A DNA stretch of 64,000 nucleotides from Pontibacter anaerobius (GCF_026241195.1 NZ_JAPFQO010000008.1:1-64000), one strand, 5' to 3'; positions 44,322-54,126 are shown, numbered from the stretch's first letter. Translations and numbers: made by a program. The notes: generated from the sequence alone by a model not told the origin.

Positions 44322-45317
44322 CTAGCTTACCAGCAGGTTGCAGCCCCGAATATCAGAATTATCGAAGCGGCCCAGCACCTCAAAGCTTCCGTCTGGGTGC
44401 AGGCGGCCTATGTCTTTCGTCTCGATAAAAGCACAGGAGTCCACATTGGCCAGGTCGATAACGTTGATGCCACCGCTGCGCACCTGGCTGTTCATATCAA
44501 AAGGATCATTCAGGTCGCGCAGGAGAATGCGCATTGTATAGCCAGGCCAGAAAATGCCCTCTCCTTTGGAGTACCCCTGTGAGAGTAGCTCGGTCATGCC
44601 ATACTCTGAATGGATGCTCTGAACGCCAAGCCTCTGCTTCAGCTGTGCATGCAACTCTTCCCGTATCATTTCTCGGCGGCGCCCCTTCATACCACCAGTC
44701 TCCATCACGGTTACACCTGTAAAATCCTCCTGCCCCCGAAGCTCGGCGGCCAGGTCCAGCAAAGCGTAGGATACGCCGATCAGCAACACTTTCTTACCCC
44801 TTTCCCTCGCCTGCCGCAGCCCCTGCAACAGTTGGCCATGGTCGTGCAGGTAAAAACCTTTTTCAGTTTGCCCGGTCTTCTTTATAAAATGGTCCACCAT
44901 AGCTACCAGCGACGAACCGCCCTGCTCCAGGTAGGAAGGAAGCAGCGCAAGTATGACGTAATCCTGCAAAGCCCCGTAATATCTCTCGAAAATACGCTCC
45001 GACACCTGATGGTAAAGTTCCAGGTTGGATACAAAATGGCGGCTTCGAGCTTGCTGGGTAGTGCCGCTGCTGTAGAAAACGGCCTCCGCTTTAAACTCTC
45101 CGCTCATCACCTGCTGCTCTTTAAAGAACTCTATGGGCAAAAACGGAACCTGCTCCAGCGCCTGCACCTGCTCCGGGTTAATGCGCAGGTACTCCAGGTA
45201 CTGCCGGTACACCGGATTGTGCTGGGCCTGGAAACGGAACAGTGCCAAAGCCGTAGAATTAAATTCAAAAGGCTCCTGCTGACACAGTATGCTGGCGTGG
45301 TGGGTTTTAAAATCCAT
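44322..45317 (-). CDS. LuxE/PaaK-family acyl-adenylating enzyme
   Basis: The protein has 331 residues from ATG 45317; the upstream in-frame TTG at 45329 is less likely. LuxE/phenylacetate-CoA-ligase-type proteins adenylate a carboxylate and pass it to a Cys. Seen are AVFYSSGTTQQARSRH (phosphate-binding loop), GGMKGRRREMIRE, and SIHSEYGMTELLSQ (adenylation core). The final GRLHPDGSFEVLGRFDNSDIRG is the hinge/C-terminal motif. The family in Bacteroidota lacks bioluminescence partners; the substrate is unknown. Confidence 0.85.
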   Translation of the reverse strand: MDFKTHHASILCQQEPFEFNSTALALFRFQAQHNPVYRQYLEYLRINPEQVQALEQVPFLPIEFFKEQQVMSGEFKAEAVFYSSGTTQQARSRHFVSNLELYHQVSERIFERYYGALQDYVILALLPSYLEQGGSSLVAMVDHFIKKTGQTEKGFYLHDHGQLLQGLRQARERGKKVLLIGVSYALLDLAAELRGQEDFTGVTVMETGGMKGRRREMIREELHAQLKQRLGVQSIHSEYGMTELLSQGYSKGEGIFWPGYTMRILLRDLNDPFDMNSQVRSGGINVIDLANVDSCAFIETKDIGRLHPDGSFEVLGRFDNSDIRGCNLLVS

Positions 45318-45386
45318 TGAATACAACAATTGCTATATTTCCTGCGTTTGATTTAGTAAATTTAGCTTCATTTTCTGATACTCCAC

Positions 45387-45938
45387 ATGAAAAACATGCT
45401 AAAGTATAGCCCTCTGCTGCTGGTGCTGGCTTTTGCCTTTAACAGTTGCCGCGAAGAACCAAGCTACAGCGACGTACCTGCCATTACGTTTGACAGAGTG
45501 GAGCAGTATACCTTCACGAAGAACAATATTATTTCGGACTCCCTGGTCGTTGCCATCGATTTTCAGGATGGAGACGGAGACCTGGGCCTTGCCCGTTCCG
45601 CCCCGGATGGCACACAGACCGGGCCTGATTTTGAGCCACCCTTTAACCAAGGCTCGCAGTATTTCGACAACTTTGTGGCCAACTTGCAGATAAAGCGTGG
45701 GGACACCTATGAGGATACTCCCGTTAACTTTAACGGCCGTTTCCCGAGGCTCTCTTCCGGTGAAGACGCTGAGACGTTGGAGGGTGAGATACGTTATACC
45801 ATCACTAACTTTTCAACAGATGCTTTCCCGCCCGGAGATACCATTCGTTTAGAAGTATATATTTATGACCGTGCCCTTAACAAGAGCAATGTGGTGTACA
45901 CAGATGACATTGTGGTATACCAGGGACAAGGGCGCTAA
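45387..45938 (+). CDS. Hypothetical lipoprotein
   Basis: The 183-residue lipoprotein has a signal ending AFNSC (acylated Cys at 21) and a beta-rich mature part. DFQDGDGDLGLA is a Ca2+-binding-like loop, and the C-terminal strands IRLEVYIYDRALNKSNVVYT suggest an immunoglobulin-like fold. It is probably outer-membrane associated and its function is unknown. A strong terminator follows. Confidence 0.75.
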   Translation: MKNMLKYSPLLLVLAFAFNSCREEPSYSDVPAITFDRVEQYTFTKNNIISDSLVVAIDFQDGDGDLGLARSAPDGTQTGPDFEPPFNQGSQYFDNFVANLQIKRGDTYEDTPVNFNGRFPRLSSGEDAETLEGEIRYTITNFSTDAFPPGDTIRLEVYIYDRALNKSNVVYTDDIVVYQGQGR

Positions 45939-45960
45939 ACTGACCTGATAAGCTAAAAGA

Positions 45961-45995
45961 AAATCCCCGGTAGTTTCGGCTACCGGGGATTTTTT
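45961..45995. terminator. Bidirectional terminator
   Basis: AAATCCCCGGTAG / CTACCGGGGATTTTTT stem with a 5-base loop, between the lipoprotein and the convergent E1 gene. Both strands end in a T-run. Confidence 0.88.
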
Positions 45996-46014
45996 ATGTA
46001 AGTATATTTTATAC

Positions 46015-48423
46015 TTAATAAATTGTTGGATAAGCTTTCGGGTCCGCCTCGTGCATGATCTCGTAAACCGTATCGAACACATCCTCCGGGTTAGGTTTGG
46101 AGAAATAATCGCCATCCGAGCCATACGGAGGACGATGCGCCTGCGCCGACAGACACTGCGGCTTAGAATCCAACCATCTCCAGGCCCCCTGTTCGTCCAC
46201 CACCTGCTGCATCATGTAAGCTGATGCTCCGCCCGGCACGTCCTCATCAGCAAACAACACACGGTTTGTTTTCCGGATGGAGTCCGTGATCATGTGGTCC
46301 ACGTCGAATGGCAGCAGCGTTTGCACGTCTATTACCTCGGCAGAGATACCGAACTGCTCCAGTTGCTTTGCAGCTTCCAGCACGATACGGCACATAGATC
46401 CATATGTAACGATGGTAATGTCAGTACCTTCTTTCAGTATCTCTGGCTTGCCAAGCGGCACCGTAAACTCACCAATGTTGTTCGGGATACGCTCCTTCAG
46501 GCGATAACCGTTGAGGCACTCTATTATTAAAGCCGGCTCATCAGCTTTTAATAAGGTATTGTAGAAACCTGCCGCCTGTGTCATGTCACGTGGCACAAGC
46601 ACATGCATACCGCGAATGCTGTGCAGGATCATGCCAATTGGCGAACCTGAGTGCCAGATACCCTCCAGGCGGTGGCCACGCGTACGCACAATCAATGGGG
46701 CTTTCTGGCCTCCTTTGGTGCGGTACTGCAGGCAAGCCACGTCATCCGACAAGATTTGGATGGCATAGAGCAGGTAGTCCAGGTACTGAATCTCGGTGAT
46801 CGGGCGAAGGCCGCGCAATGCAGCACCAATCCCCTGCCCAACGATGGTACACTCACGAATACCGGTGTCGGTAACACGCAACTCACCGTGCTTCTCCTGC
46901 AGGCCGGCAAAAGCCTGATTTACGTCACCTATAAATCCTACGTCCTCGCCAATGGCAAACACACGCGGGTCGCGGGAAAGTATGGCATCGAAGCAGGCTT
47001 GAAGCACCTCACGGCCATCTACTACCGGGGAGTTCTCATCAAACTCAGGCTTTATTTCCTCTACCAGCAGCGCCGCTTCATCAGACTGGCTATATAAGTA
47101 TGAATTGTAGCGGTCGGCGTTCTCACCTAAGGTCTGTTCCAGCCAACCTACCAGTTCACGCTTGGCCTGGTTGTTCTCGTCACGCACGTAGCGCAAGGCC
47201 TTTCGCACGGCTCTAACAGAGTCACTACGGATCGGGTTAAGCGTTTTGCGCAGTTCCTCGGCAATGGTGGCTACTTCCGTAATATGCTCGCTTGCTTTGG
47301 CAAGGCCATCCAGCAGGTTCAGCGCCTCCTCGTGGTCTGCTTTTATAGCTGTGGCAAAAGCAGACCAGGCATTGCCGCGGGCTGCTTTCACAGCATCTTT
47401 TGCCTCCGCCTCGATCTGATCCAGTTGCTCAACAGTTGTAATTTCATTGTCCAGTATCCACTCACGCATCTTCTTAAGGCAGTCATAGTCAGCCTCCCAC
47501 TCCAGGCGCTCCTTAGATTTGTAGCGCTCGTGCGAACCCGAAGTGGAGTGCCCCTGTGGCTGCGTCAGTTCCTCTACGTGCACCAGTACCGGCACATGCT
47601 GCTCGCGGCATACACGGACGGCGGCCTCATATGTCTCGCAAAGGGCGGCATAATCCCAACCCTTTACTTTAAATACCTCATACCCTTGCTCCCCTTCGGC
47701 ATTGCGTTGGAAACCGGCCAGAATCTCCGAGATACTGCCCTTGGTAGTCTGGTACTCGGCTGGCACTGAGATACCGTAGGCATCGTCCCAAACAGAAACC
47801 AGCATTGGTATTTGCAGTACGCCACCGGCATTGATGGCCTCGAAGAACATACCTTCTGAGGTGGAAGCATTTCCGATCGTGCCGAAAGCTACCTCGTTGC
47901 CGTTTACTGAGAAGTTCTTAAAGCTTTGAAGCGCAGGGTTCTGGCGGTACAACTTGGAGGCATAGGCCAGACCTACCAGGCGTGGCATCTGGGCAGCAGT
48001 AGGCGATATATCGGAACTGGAGTTCTTCTGCTCCATCAGGTTTTTCCAGTTTCCCTCATCATCCAGCGAGCGGGTACCGAAGTGCCCGTTCATGGCGCGG
48101 CCGGCGGTTGAAGGCTCAGCCTCTACATCGGTGTGGGCATATAACTGGGCAAAGTACTGCTGCAGCGTCAGCTCCCCGATGGCAAACATGAAGGTCTGGT
48201 CGCGGTAATAGCCGGAGCGGAAGTCGCCGTTCTGAAAGAACTTTGCCATGGCCAGCTGCGCCACTTCCTTGCCATCCCCGAAAATACCAAACTTGGCCTT
48301 TCCCATAAACACTTCCTTGCGTCCGGCAAGGCTGGCCTGGCGGCTTTCCCAGGCAATACGGTAGTCATTTAATATTTCTTCGGAGGTTAGTCTCTGAGTT
48401 ATAGATGCTTCAGCGGTTTGCAT
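46015..48423 (-). CDS. 2-oxoacid dehydrogenase E1, fused alpha and beta subunits
   Basis: The protein has 802 residues from ATG 48423; the upstream in-frame extension lacks a credible start. It is the thiamine-diphosphate E1 of a pyruvate or branched-chain 2-oxoacid dehydrogenase complex. Residues about 1-370 are the alpha part (GYYRDQTFMFAIG, GTIGNASTSEGMFFEAINAGG, WDDAYGIS). A helical linker of about 110 residues is followed by the beta part (FAIGEDVGFIGDVNQAFAG, DTGIRECTIVGQGIGAALRG, VDVQTLLPFD-like). The linker is longer than in most fused forms. No E2 or E3 gene is adjacent. Confidence 0.93.
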   Translation of the reverse strand: MQTAEASITQRLTSEEILNDYRIAWESRQASLAGRKEVFMGKAKFGIFGDGKEVAQLAMAKFFQNGDFRSGYYRDQTFMFAIGELTLQQYFAQLYAHTDVEAEPSTAGRAMNGHFGTRSLDDEGNWKNLMEQKNSSSDISPTAAQMPRLVGLAYASKLYRQNPALQSFKNFSVNGNEVAFGTIGNASTSEGMFFEAINAGGVLQIPMLVSVWDDAYGISVPAEYQTTKGSISEILAGFQRNAEGEQGYEVFKVKGWDYAALCETYEAAVRVCREQHVPVLVHVEELTQPQGHSTSGSHERYKSKERLEWEADYDCLKKMREWILDNEITTVEQLDQIEAEAKDAVKAARGNAWSAFATAIKADHEEALNLLDGLAKASEHITEVATIAEELRKTLNPIRSDSVRAVRKALRYVRDENNQAKRELVGWLEQTLGENADRYNSYLYSQSDEAALLVEEIKPEFDENSPVVDGREVLQACFDAILSRDPRVFAIGEDVGFIGDVNQAFAGLQEKHGELRVTDTGIRECTIVGQGIGAALRGLRPITEIQYLDYLLYAIQILSDDVACLQYRTKGGQKAPLIVRTRGHRLEGIWHSGSPIGMILHSIRGMHVLVPRDMTQAAGFYNTLLKADEPALIIECLNGYRLKERIPNNIGEFTVPLGKPEILKEGTDITIVTYGSMCRIVLEAAKQLEQFGISAEVIDVQTLLPFDVDHMITDSIRKTNRVLFADEDVPGGASAYMMQQVVDEQGAWRWLDSKPQCLSAQAHRPPYGSDGDYFSKPNPEDVFDTVYEIMHEADPKAYPTIY

Positions 48424-48552
48424 GTTGTCTCGATTAAACCAAAAGTGATTTTTCCAATCAAAAGTACATAAGATTCCCCTAAATTCAAATTTGGCGGCCT
48501 TCTGCAGCAACAACTGAACAAGGGTAACTATATGTTTGAAAAAAGAAATTAG

Positions 48553-48560
48553 TATATTTG
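48553..48560 (+). promoter_or_regulatory. TAnnTTTG -7 element before DUF1573 gene
   Basis: TATATTTG is an exact match to the Bacteroidota -7 consensus and lies 53 bases before the ATG at 48614. A TTTG at 48535-48538 is a possible -33 box, though the spacing of 14 is shorter than usual. Confidence 0.5.
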
Positions 48561-48613
48561 TTTTGCACAGAAATTAACCGAATTTGAGTGCAAATTTCTG
48601 TTTCCTTTATTTT

Positions 48614-49399
48614 ATGAGAAGAAAGCTATTCCTATTAACATTGCTGTGTTTTATATTTGTGAGCTATACAGCTAAGGCACAAGGGAAACTGATATTTGAA
48701 AAGGAAACCCATGATTTTGGTACCATAGCAGAGGGCACACAGGCCACCTACGTTTTTAAGGTGAAAAACGAGGGAAACGAGCCGGTGGTTATACCAGGTG
48801 TACAGGCCTCCTGCGGCTGCACCACCCCTACCTGGACCAAGGAGCCGATAATGCCGGGTAAAACTGGCACGATTACAGCTATATACAATTCAACAGGCCG
48901 GCCGGGCCCGTTCCATAAAAGTATTACCGTTCTCTCGAACAATTCGGAGAAGCCGACGCATGTTTTATACATTAAAGGGGAGGTTGGCCCAAAAGATTTA
49001 ATTTCCGGACTCACCCCGGAACAAAAAGCCTTGTCGCCGCGTTTGGCAGTCGGAAGTACAAGCCACGACTTCGGAAAACTTGAAAAAGGACAAAAAGCTG
49101 TGGCCAAGTTCCTGATTCGCAACACCGGCCGAAAGCCGCTGGTGATAAAGGGTGTGGACAGCGCGTGCAACTGCGTAATTTACCGCACCTCTAAAGCGGA
49201 AATAAAACCCGGCGAGGTAGCGACTTTGGAACTAAGGTATATTCCAGCGTTGTTAGGAGAGCAAAACGAAGTAGTAACCGTTTTATCGAATGATTTGATC
49301 ATGCCAAACCTCAGACTTACGTTAAAGGCGAAAGTAACGGAGGCCAAAGCAACTAAAGATATGGTAAAGGAAGGCGCACAGCCGACACCTTTCAGATAG
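48614..49399 (+). CDS. Exported protein with two DUF1573 domains
   Basis: The protein has 261 residues from ATG 48614, chosen because RRKLFLLTLLCFIFVSYTAKAQ is a signal peptide. Two DUF1573 (ASPM-SPD-2-Hydin-like, immunoglobulin fold) repeats follow: HDFGTIAEGTQATYVFKVKN...SCGCTTPTW, and HDFGKLEKGQKAVAKFLIRN...SACNCVIYR. Each has the family's conserved Cys pair. It is periplasmic or surface-exposed and probably binds other proteins. Divergent from the E1 gene. Confidence 0.9.
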   Translation: MRRKLFLLTLLCFIFVSYTAKAQGKLIFEKETHDFGTIAEGTQATYVFKVKNEGNEPVVIPGVQASCGCTTPTWTKEPIMPGKTGTITAIYNSTGRPGPFHKSITVLSNNSEKPTHVLYIKGEVGPKDLISGLTPEQKALSPRLAVGSTSHDFGKLEKGQKAVAKFLIRNTGRKPLVIKGVDSACNCVIYRTSKAEIKPGEVATLELRYIPALLGEQNEVVTVLSNDLIMPNLRLTLKAKVTEAKATKDMVKEGAQPTPFR

Positions 49400-49585
49400 T
49401 TTTTTTCATAGTTTTATTTTGTACTAATGGCAGTGATTTTATCGCTGCCTTTTTTCATTTTATACCTTTCCGTTTTATGGTGACAACGGCGTCGGCTGTT
49501 GCATGGTTTCGTTACATTTACATCCTCTTACTCAAACCCTTACGCCACAGAAGCGCAGAAGTATTTTATTTCTGTAAACTAATGG

Positions 49586-49593
49586 TATCTTTG
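49586..49593 (+). promoter_or_regulatory. TAnnTTTG -7 element before alanine dehydrogenase
   Basis: TATCTTTG exactly matches the -7 consensus, 44 bases before the ald start codon. A -33 box is not clear. Confidence 0.5.
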
Positions 49594-49637
49594 CGCAGCT
49601 AAACATAAAACTTGTTACTTTTTAAACTGATCGCGAC

Positions 49638-50750
49638 ATGATAATTGGTGTTCCGAAGGAGATCAAGAATAACGAAAACCGCGTGGGTGTAACGCCTGCC
49701 GGTGTGATTGAATTGGTGCGCAATGGCCACACCGTTTACGTACAGTCTACTGCCGGTGAGGGCAGCGGCTTTATGGATGATGATTATACGGGTGCCGGTG
49801 CTACAATCCTACCTAGCATTGAGGAGGTTTATGGCATCGCTGAGATGATCATCAAAGTTAAAGAGCCAATTGAGTCTGAGTATAGCCTGATCAAGGAAGA
49901 CCAGTTGCTGTTCACATACTTCCACTTCGCCTCTTACGAGCCACTTACCCACGCTATGATCAAGCAGAAGGCTGTTTGCCTTGCTTATGAGACGGTGGAG
50001 AAAGCAGACAGAAGCCTGCCTTTGCTGGTGCCTATGTCTGAGGTGGCCGGCCGTATGTCGGTGCAGGAAGGTGCCAAGTACCTGGAGAAGCCCCTGAAAG
50101 GCCGTGGCATTCTGCTGGGCGGCGTACCGGGTGTGCGTCCTGCCAAGGTGATGATCCTGGGTGGCGGTGTGGTAGGTACCAACGCGGCCAAGATGGCTGC
50201 CGGCATGGGTGCCGACGTGACCATTCTGGACAACAACCTGCAGCGCCTGCGTTACCTGGATGATATCATGCCAGCCAACGTGAACACCTTCATGTCAAAT
50301 GAGTACAACATCCGCGAGCTGCTATCAACGCATGACCTGATCATCGGTGCCGTGCTGATCCCGGGTGCCAAGGCGCCGCACCTGATCACCAGAGACATGC
50401 TGAAGGAAATGCGTCCGGGCACTGTGCTGGTTGACGTAGCCGTAGACCAGGGTGGCTGTATTGAAACCTGCAAGCCGACAACTCACCAGGACCCAACTTA
50501 CATCATTGATGATGTGGTACATTACTGCGTGGCTAACATGCCGGGTGCCGTTCCTTATACTTCTACACTGGCGCTTACTAACGCTACGCTCCCTTACGCT
50601 ATCCAGATCGCCAACAAAGGCTGGAAGAAAGCTTGTGCCGACAACGCCGAGCTGCTGAAAGGCCTGAACGTGGTGCAGGGCAAGGTAGTTTACCAGGGTG
50701 TGGCAGAGGCGTTTGGCCTGGAATTCGTGCCTGCTGAAAACGTGCTGTAA
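49638..50750 (+). CDS. ald: Alanine dehydrogenase
   Basis: This 370-residue NAD-dependent L-alanine dehydrogenase interconverts alanine and pyruvate plus ammonia. It opens MIIGVPKEIKNNENRVGVTP, the family hallmark. The NAD-binding GxGxxG is in ILGGGVVGTNAAKMAAGMGA, and the catalytic His/Lys region is FTYFHFASYE with VKVKEPIESEY before it. Length and motifs are complete. It is cytoplasmic, with its own promoter and terminator. Confidence 0.96.
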   Translation: MIIGVPKEIKNNENRVGVTPAGVIELVRNGHTVYVQSTAGEGSGFMDDDYTGAGATILPSIEEVYGIAEMIIKVKEPIESEYSLIKEDQLLFTYFHFASYEPLTHAMIKQKAVCLAYETVEKADRSLPLLVPMSEVAGRMSVQEGAKYLEKPLKGRGILLGGVPGVRPAKVMILGGGVVGTNAAKMAAGMGADVTILDNNLQRLRYLDDIMPANVNTFMSNEYNIRELLSTHDLIIGAVLIPGAKAPHLITRDMLKEMRPGTVLVDVAVDQGGCIETCKPTTHQDPTYIIDDVVHYCVANMPGAVPYTSTLALTNATLPYAIQIANKGWKKACADNAELLKGLNVVQGKVVYQGVAEAFGLEFVPAENVL

Positions 50751-50766
50751 CAGCCGCTATCATATA

Positions 50767-50813
50767 AATAAGGGCGCCTTTTTGACATTGTCAGAAAGGC
50801 GCCCTTATTTTTG
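50767..50813 (+). terminator. ald terminator
   Basis: A perfect long stem (ATAAGGGCGCCTTTTTGA paired with its near-complement ending in CCTTATTTTT), 5-base loop, 17 bases after the ald stop. Confidence 0.88.
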
Positions 50814-50857
50814 CCCTGCAGTAAGCGACTAACACAGTATAGTCCGGAGCTGTTTTA

Positions 50858-50865
50858 TACTTTTG
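50858..50865 (+). promoter_or_regulatory. TAnnTTTG -7 element before LTA-synthase-like gene
   Basis: TACTTTTG matches TAnnTTTG and overlaps a TATACTT copy. It lies 17 bases before the ATG at 50883. Confidence 0.5.
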
Positions 50866-50882
50866 CCTTAAGAAAAACAATA

Positions 50883-52757
50883 ATGTTCGATACAACATTT
50901 AAGCTGATGCTGCGCCGGTTGGGCCTGTTGCTTGTGCTCTACACGCTGCTGCGTCTGTTGTTTCTTATATTTAATTACCCGGAGTTTGCCGAGGCTGGTG
51001 CAGGCCAGATGCTGTTCGCCTTTGCGCATGGCCTACGCTTCGACCTGGCGGCTATACTTGCCATAAACGGGCTCTTTATCCTGCTCTCGCTTCTTCCAGC
51101 CGGAAAAACACTGCACCCCGGCTACCAGCGCGTGCTGAAATGGGTATTTATACTTGGCAATGCCCCTTTTATAGCGCTGGCCATGGTGGACGTTGAGTTC
51201 TTTAAATTCATTGGCCGCCGCACCAGCAACGAGCTGCTTTCCATTACCGGCGACATTACCGATCAGTTGGTGCAGCTGCTGGGGTACTACTGGTACCTGG
51301 CACTCGGCTTCCTTTTACTTCTAGTTGGCCTGGCTAAGGCTTTCCCCAAGGCCCCTGCCTTACCCGCCCCCGCCGGTAAAGTGTGGGTACGCAGCTTACG
51401 CCTGCTGCTGGTGGCGGGTTTTGTGGTGCTGGGCATCCGTGGCGGACTGCAGCTAAAGCCGCTGCGGCCTAACCATGCCTTTATACTTGAGCCTGCCGCT
51501 TTGGGCCATCTCACTCTCAACAGCCCCTTCACTTTCATCAAAGGAATCGGCAAGACAGCGCTGGAAGAGAAACACTACTTCAATTCAGACAAAGAGTTAC
51601 TGGCGGCGCTGCAGTTTAACCCGCAGAAGTATACCAAACCAAATGGATCACCGGTTAAAGAGAACGTGGTGATCATCATTCTGGAGAGTTTTGCCGCCGA
51701 ATATGTGGGCGCACTGAATACCGGCCAGGGCTATACTCCTTTCCTGGACTCGCTGGCATCGGAAGGAATAATGTTCCGGCACGCCTTTGCCAACGGGCGA
51801 AAATCCATAGAGTCGTTGTCCTCCATACTTGCCGGGGTACCCTCGCTAATGCCTGAACCGTTCATCACATCTCCTTACCTTTCCAACAACCTGTATGGCT
51901 TAGGCACATTGCTGCAGCAAGCTGGCTACCAGACAGCCATGTTCCATGGGGCAGCTAACGGTTCGATGGGCTTTAACAACTTTGCCTCACGGGCAGGTGT
52001 GCAGGAATACTTTGGCCTGGATGAATACCCGGATGCGCTCCGCAAGCAGGACTTTGACGGACAGTGGGGTATTTTTGACGAGCCCTACCTGCAGTATGTT
52101 TCCAGGGAACTGACGGAGTTTCAACAGCCGTTTATGGCAACCCTGTTCACGCTGAGCTCGCACCAGCCTTATACCATACCGGCCAAGTATAAAGGCCGTT
52201 TCCAGAAAGGAGAGTTGGAGATACATGAGTCGATTGGCTATTCCGATCATGCGTTGCGGCAGTTCTTTAAATCAGCCTCGCAGCAACCGTGGTACGAGAA
52301 CACGCTGTTTATACTTACCGCCGACCACACGCAGAAGAGTATAAACCCCGCCTACCAGAACGAGCTGGGGCATTTCCGGGTGCCGCTACTGCTTTTTCAC
52401 CCAGGCAAGGACTTCCAGAGTATAAACGAATCAAAAGTAGCCCAGCATGCCGACATACCGGCCACCGTGGTGGATTACCTCAACCTAGCAACAGATAAAC
52501 TGCTGCCTTTCGGCCACTCACTGCTGGACACCGCAAGTATGGGTAGGGCGGTGTTCTTTAACGGCAGCGCCTATGTGCTGGTTCAGCCGGAGGTGGTAAC
52601 CGAGTTGAAGCAGGACGACCAGCTTTCCTTTTATACTTTCCCTGATCTTGCCCCGGCAGCCTCCCCTGCCCCACAGGCTGGCCAACTGCTAAAGGCGCAG
52701 GTGCAGTACTTCAGAAACGGCATGGTGGGCAACAGGCTATACTTTTGGAATGAGTAA
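50883..52757 (+). CDS. LTA-synthase-family sulfatase-fold membrane enzyme
   Basis: The protein has 624 residues from ATG 50883; a start 24 codons earlier would lie in the ald terminator. Five N-terminal membrane helices (residues about 10-200) are followed by a periplasmic sulfatase/alkaline-phosphatase fold domain. The metal-binding and nucleophile segments are VIIILESFAAEYVG, FANGRKSIESLSSILAG (Ser/Thr nucleophile position), SSHQPY and LTADHTQ. The family transfers glycerol-phosphate or phosphoethanolamine groups. In Bacteroidota the acceptor is unknown. Confidence 0.9.
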   Translation: MFDTTFKLMLRRLGLLLVLYTLLRLLFLIFNYPEFAEAGAGQMLFAFAHGLRFDLAAILAINGLFILLSLLPAGKTLHPGYQRVLKWVFILGNAPFIALAMVDVEFFKFIGRRTSNELLSITGDITDQLVQLLGYYWYLALGFLLLLVGLAKAFPKAPALPAPAGKVWVRSLRLLLVAGFVVLGIRGGLQLKPLRPNHAFILEPAALGHLTLNSPFTFIKGIGKTALEEKHYFNSDKELLAALQFNPQKYTKPNGSPVKENVVIIILESFAAEYVGALNTGQGYTPFLDSLASEGIMFRHAFANGRKSIESLSSILAGVPSLMPEPFITSPYLSNNLYGLGTLLQQAGYQTAMFHGAANGSMGFNNFASRAGVQEYFGLDEYPDALRKQDFDGQWGIFDEPYLQYVSRELTEFQQPFMATLFTLSSHQPYTIPAKYKGRFQKGELEIHESIGYSDHALRQFFKSASQQPWYENTLFILTADHTQKSINPAYQNELGHFRVPLLLFHPGKDFQSINESKVAQHADIPATVVDYLNLATDKLLPFGHSLLDTASMGRAVFFNGSAYVLVQPEVVTELKQDDQLSFYTFPDLAPAASPAPQAGQLLKAQVQYFRNGMVGNRLYFWNE

Positions 52758-52805
52758 ACCTGATGATTTAAACTTTTCTACTCATTCACCGGTTCAATCA
52801 TTCGT

Positions 52806-53255
52806 TTATTCAAAATTATACTTTGGCACCTCCGCCAGCGGCTCATACTTTCGGGTCTCGAAATCGACCTGCCAGCAGTAGTGCTGTAGTCCGTTGGATA
52901 TCACCACATACTTTGCCTGAATCGTTTGGTTGTAAGTAGATACCTGTTTTACCACCTCCTGCGTTATGGGTACATGGGCGGCTTTACACTCCAGCAGCAG
53001 GTGCGGCTTTCCTTGGGAGTTATAAATGCACAAATCGGTACGTTTTTGGAGTTTGTTGTAGCTGGTGCCTCGCTCAATGCTGATCAGGCTTTTGGGGTAG
53101 CCTAGCGTTTGGATGAGGTAATGCACAAAATGCTGGCGCACCCACTCCTCCGGCGTCAGGACCACGTTTTTACGCCGAAGTATGTCGAAAATCAGATAAT
53201 TAGCGTCAGATTTCGTAACTTTGTAATCAAAAGGTGGTAAGTTGAGTGCTTCCAT
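52806..53255 (-). CDS. Stand-alone type I restriction HsdR N-terminal-like nuclease domain
   Basis: The protein has 149 residues from ATG 53255; an upstream in-frame start at 53279 is less likely. It matches the HsdR_N domain with PD-(D/E)xK core: RTDLCIYNSQGKPHLLLECKA, with Asp and Glu-x-Lys. No helicase, HsdM or HsdS is nearby, so it is not a type I restriction system. Such single-domain proteins are common in Bacteroidota. The catalytic residues look intact. The function is unknown, perhaps repair or quality control. Confidence 0.83.
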   Translation of the reverse strand: MEALNLPPFDYKVTKSDANYLIFDILRRKNVVLTPEEWVRQHFVHYLIQTLGYPKSLISIERGTSYNKLQKRTDLCIYNSQGKPHLLLECKAAHVPITQEVVKQVSTYNQTIQAKYVVISNGLQHYCWQVDFETRKYEPLAEVPKYNFE

Positions 53256-53344
53256 GCTGCAATTTAGCCATTTTCCCACGCTTCCGCCCCAGTAGCCCCT
53301 GCTGCCAAGGCGGTTTTTTTATACCTTACTAATCAAAATAACCC

Positions 53345-54118
53345 ATGAAAACGAAAGAAGAAATAGTAAACGACTGGTTGCCCCGTTACACCGGCGTGCC
53401 ACTCGATGAATTTGGAGAATATATCCTGCTCACAAACTTTATCAACTATGTGCGCATGTTCGCCGACCGTTTCGGCGTGGAGATAAGAGGGATGGACAAG
53501 CCGATGCAGACAGCCACGGCCAACAACATCACTATCATCAACTTCGGAATGGGCAGCGCCATGGCAGCCACGGTAATGGACCTTTTATCAGCAACTAAGC
53601 CAAAGGCAGCCTTGTTCCTGGGCAAATGCGGAGGCCTGAAGCGCAAGACGCAGATCGGCGACCTGATCCTTCCGATCGCAGCCATTCGCGGCGAGGGTAC
53701 CTCAGACGACTATTTGCCACCGGAAATCCCGGCCCTGCCATCCTTCCGCCTGCAGCGCGCCGTTTCCTCCATGATCAAGAAGCACGAGATGGATTACTGG
53801 ACCGGCACGGTGTATACGACCAACCGCCGCGTGTGGGAGCACGACGAGGATTTTAAGGACTACCTGCGCCAGATCCGCGCCATGGGCATCGACATGGAAA
53901 CGGCAACCATCTTTACCGTGGGCTTTATCAATGAAATTCCGCACGGCGCCCTGCTGCTGGTGTCGGATAACCCGATGATCCCGGAGGGTGTGAAGACTTC
54001 TGAAAGCGATAAACTGGTAACATCCAACTACGTGGAGAAGCACCTGAGCATTGGCATCGACTCGCTGCTGGAGCTGATTAACACGGGAGATTCTGTAAAA
54101 CACATGCGCTTCGAATAA
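53345..54118 (+). CDS. amn: AMP nucleosidase
   Basis: The 257-residue enzyme cleaves AMP to adenine and ribose 5-phosphate. It has a phosphorylase fold with FGMGSAMAATVMDLLSA, KAALFLGKCGGLKRKTQIGD and the key Glu in GIDMETATIFTVGF, with LVSDNPMIPEGVKT at the end. It is the short Bacteroidota form lacking the N-terminal regulatory domain of E. coli Amn. It lies eight bases before the amidohydrolase gene, so they are cotranscribed. Confidence 0.93.
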   Translation: MKTKEEIVNDWLPRYTGVPLDEFGEYILLTNFINYVRMFADRFGVEIRGMDKPMQTATANNITIINFGMGSAMAATVMDLLSATKPKAALFLGKCGGLKRKTQIGDLILPIAAIRGEGTSDDYLPPEIPALPSFRLQRAVSSMIKKHEMDYWTGTVYTTNRRVWEHDEDFKDYLRQIRAMGIDMETATIFTVGFINEIPHGALLLVSDNPMIPEGVKTSESDKLVTSNYVEKHLSIGIDSLLELINTGDSVKHMRFE

Positions 54119-54126
54119 ACCATACC

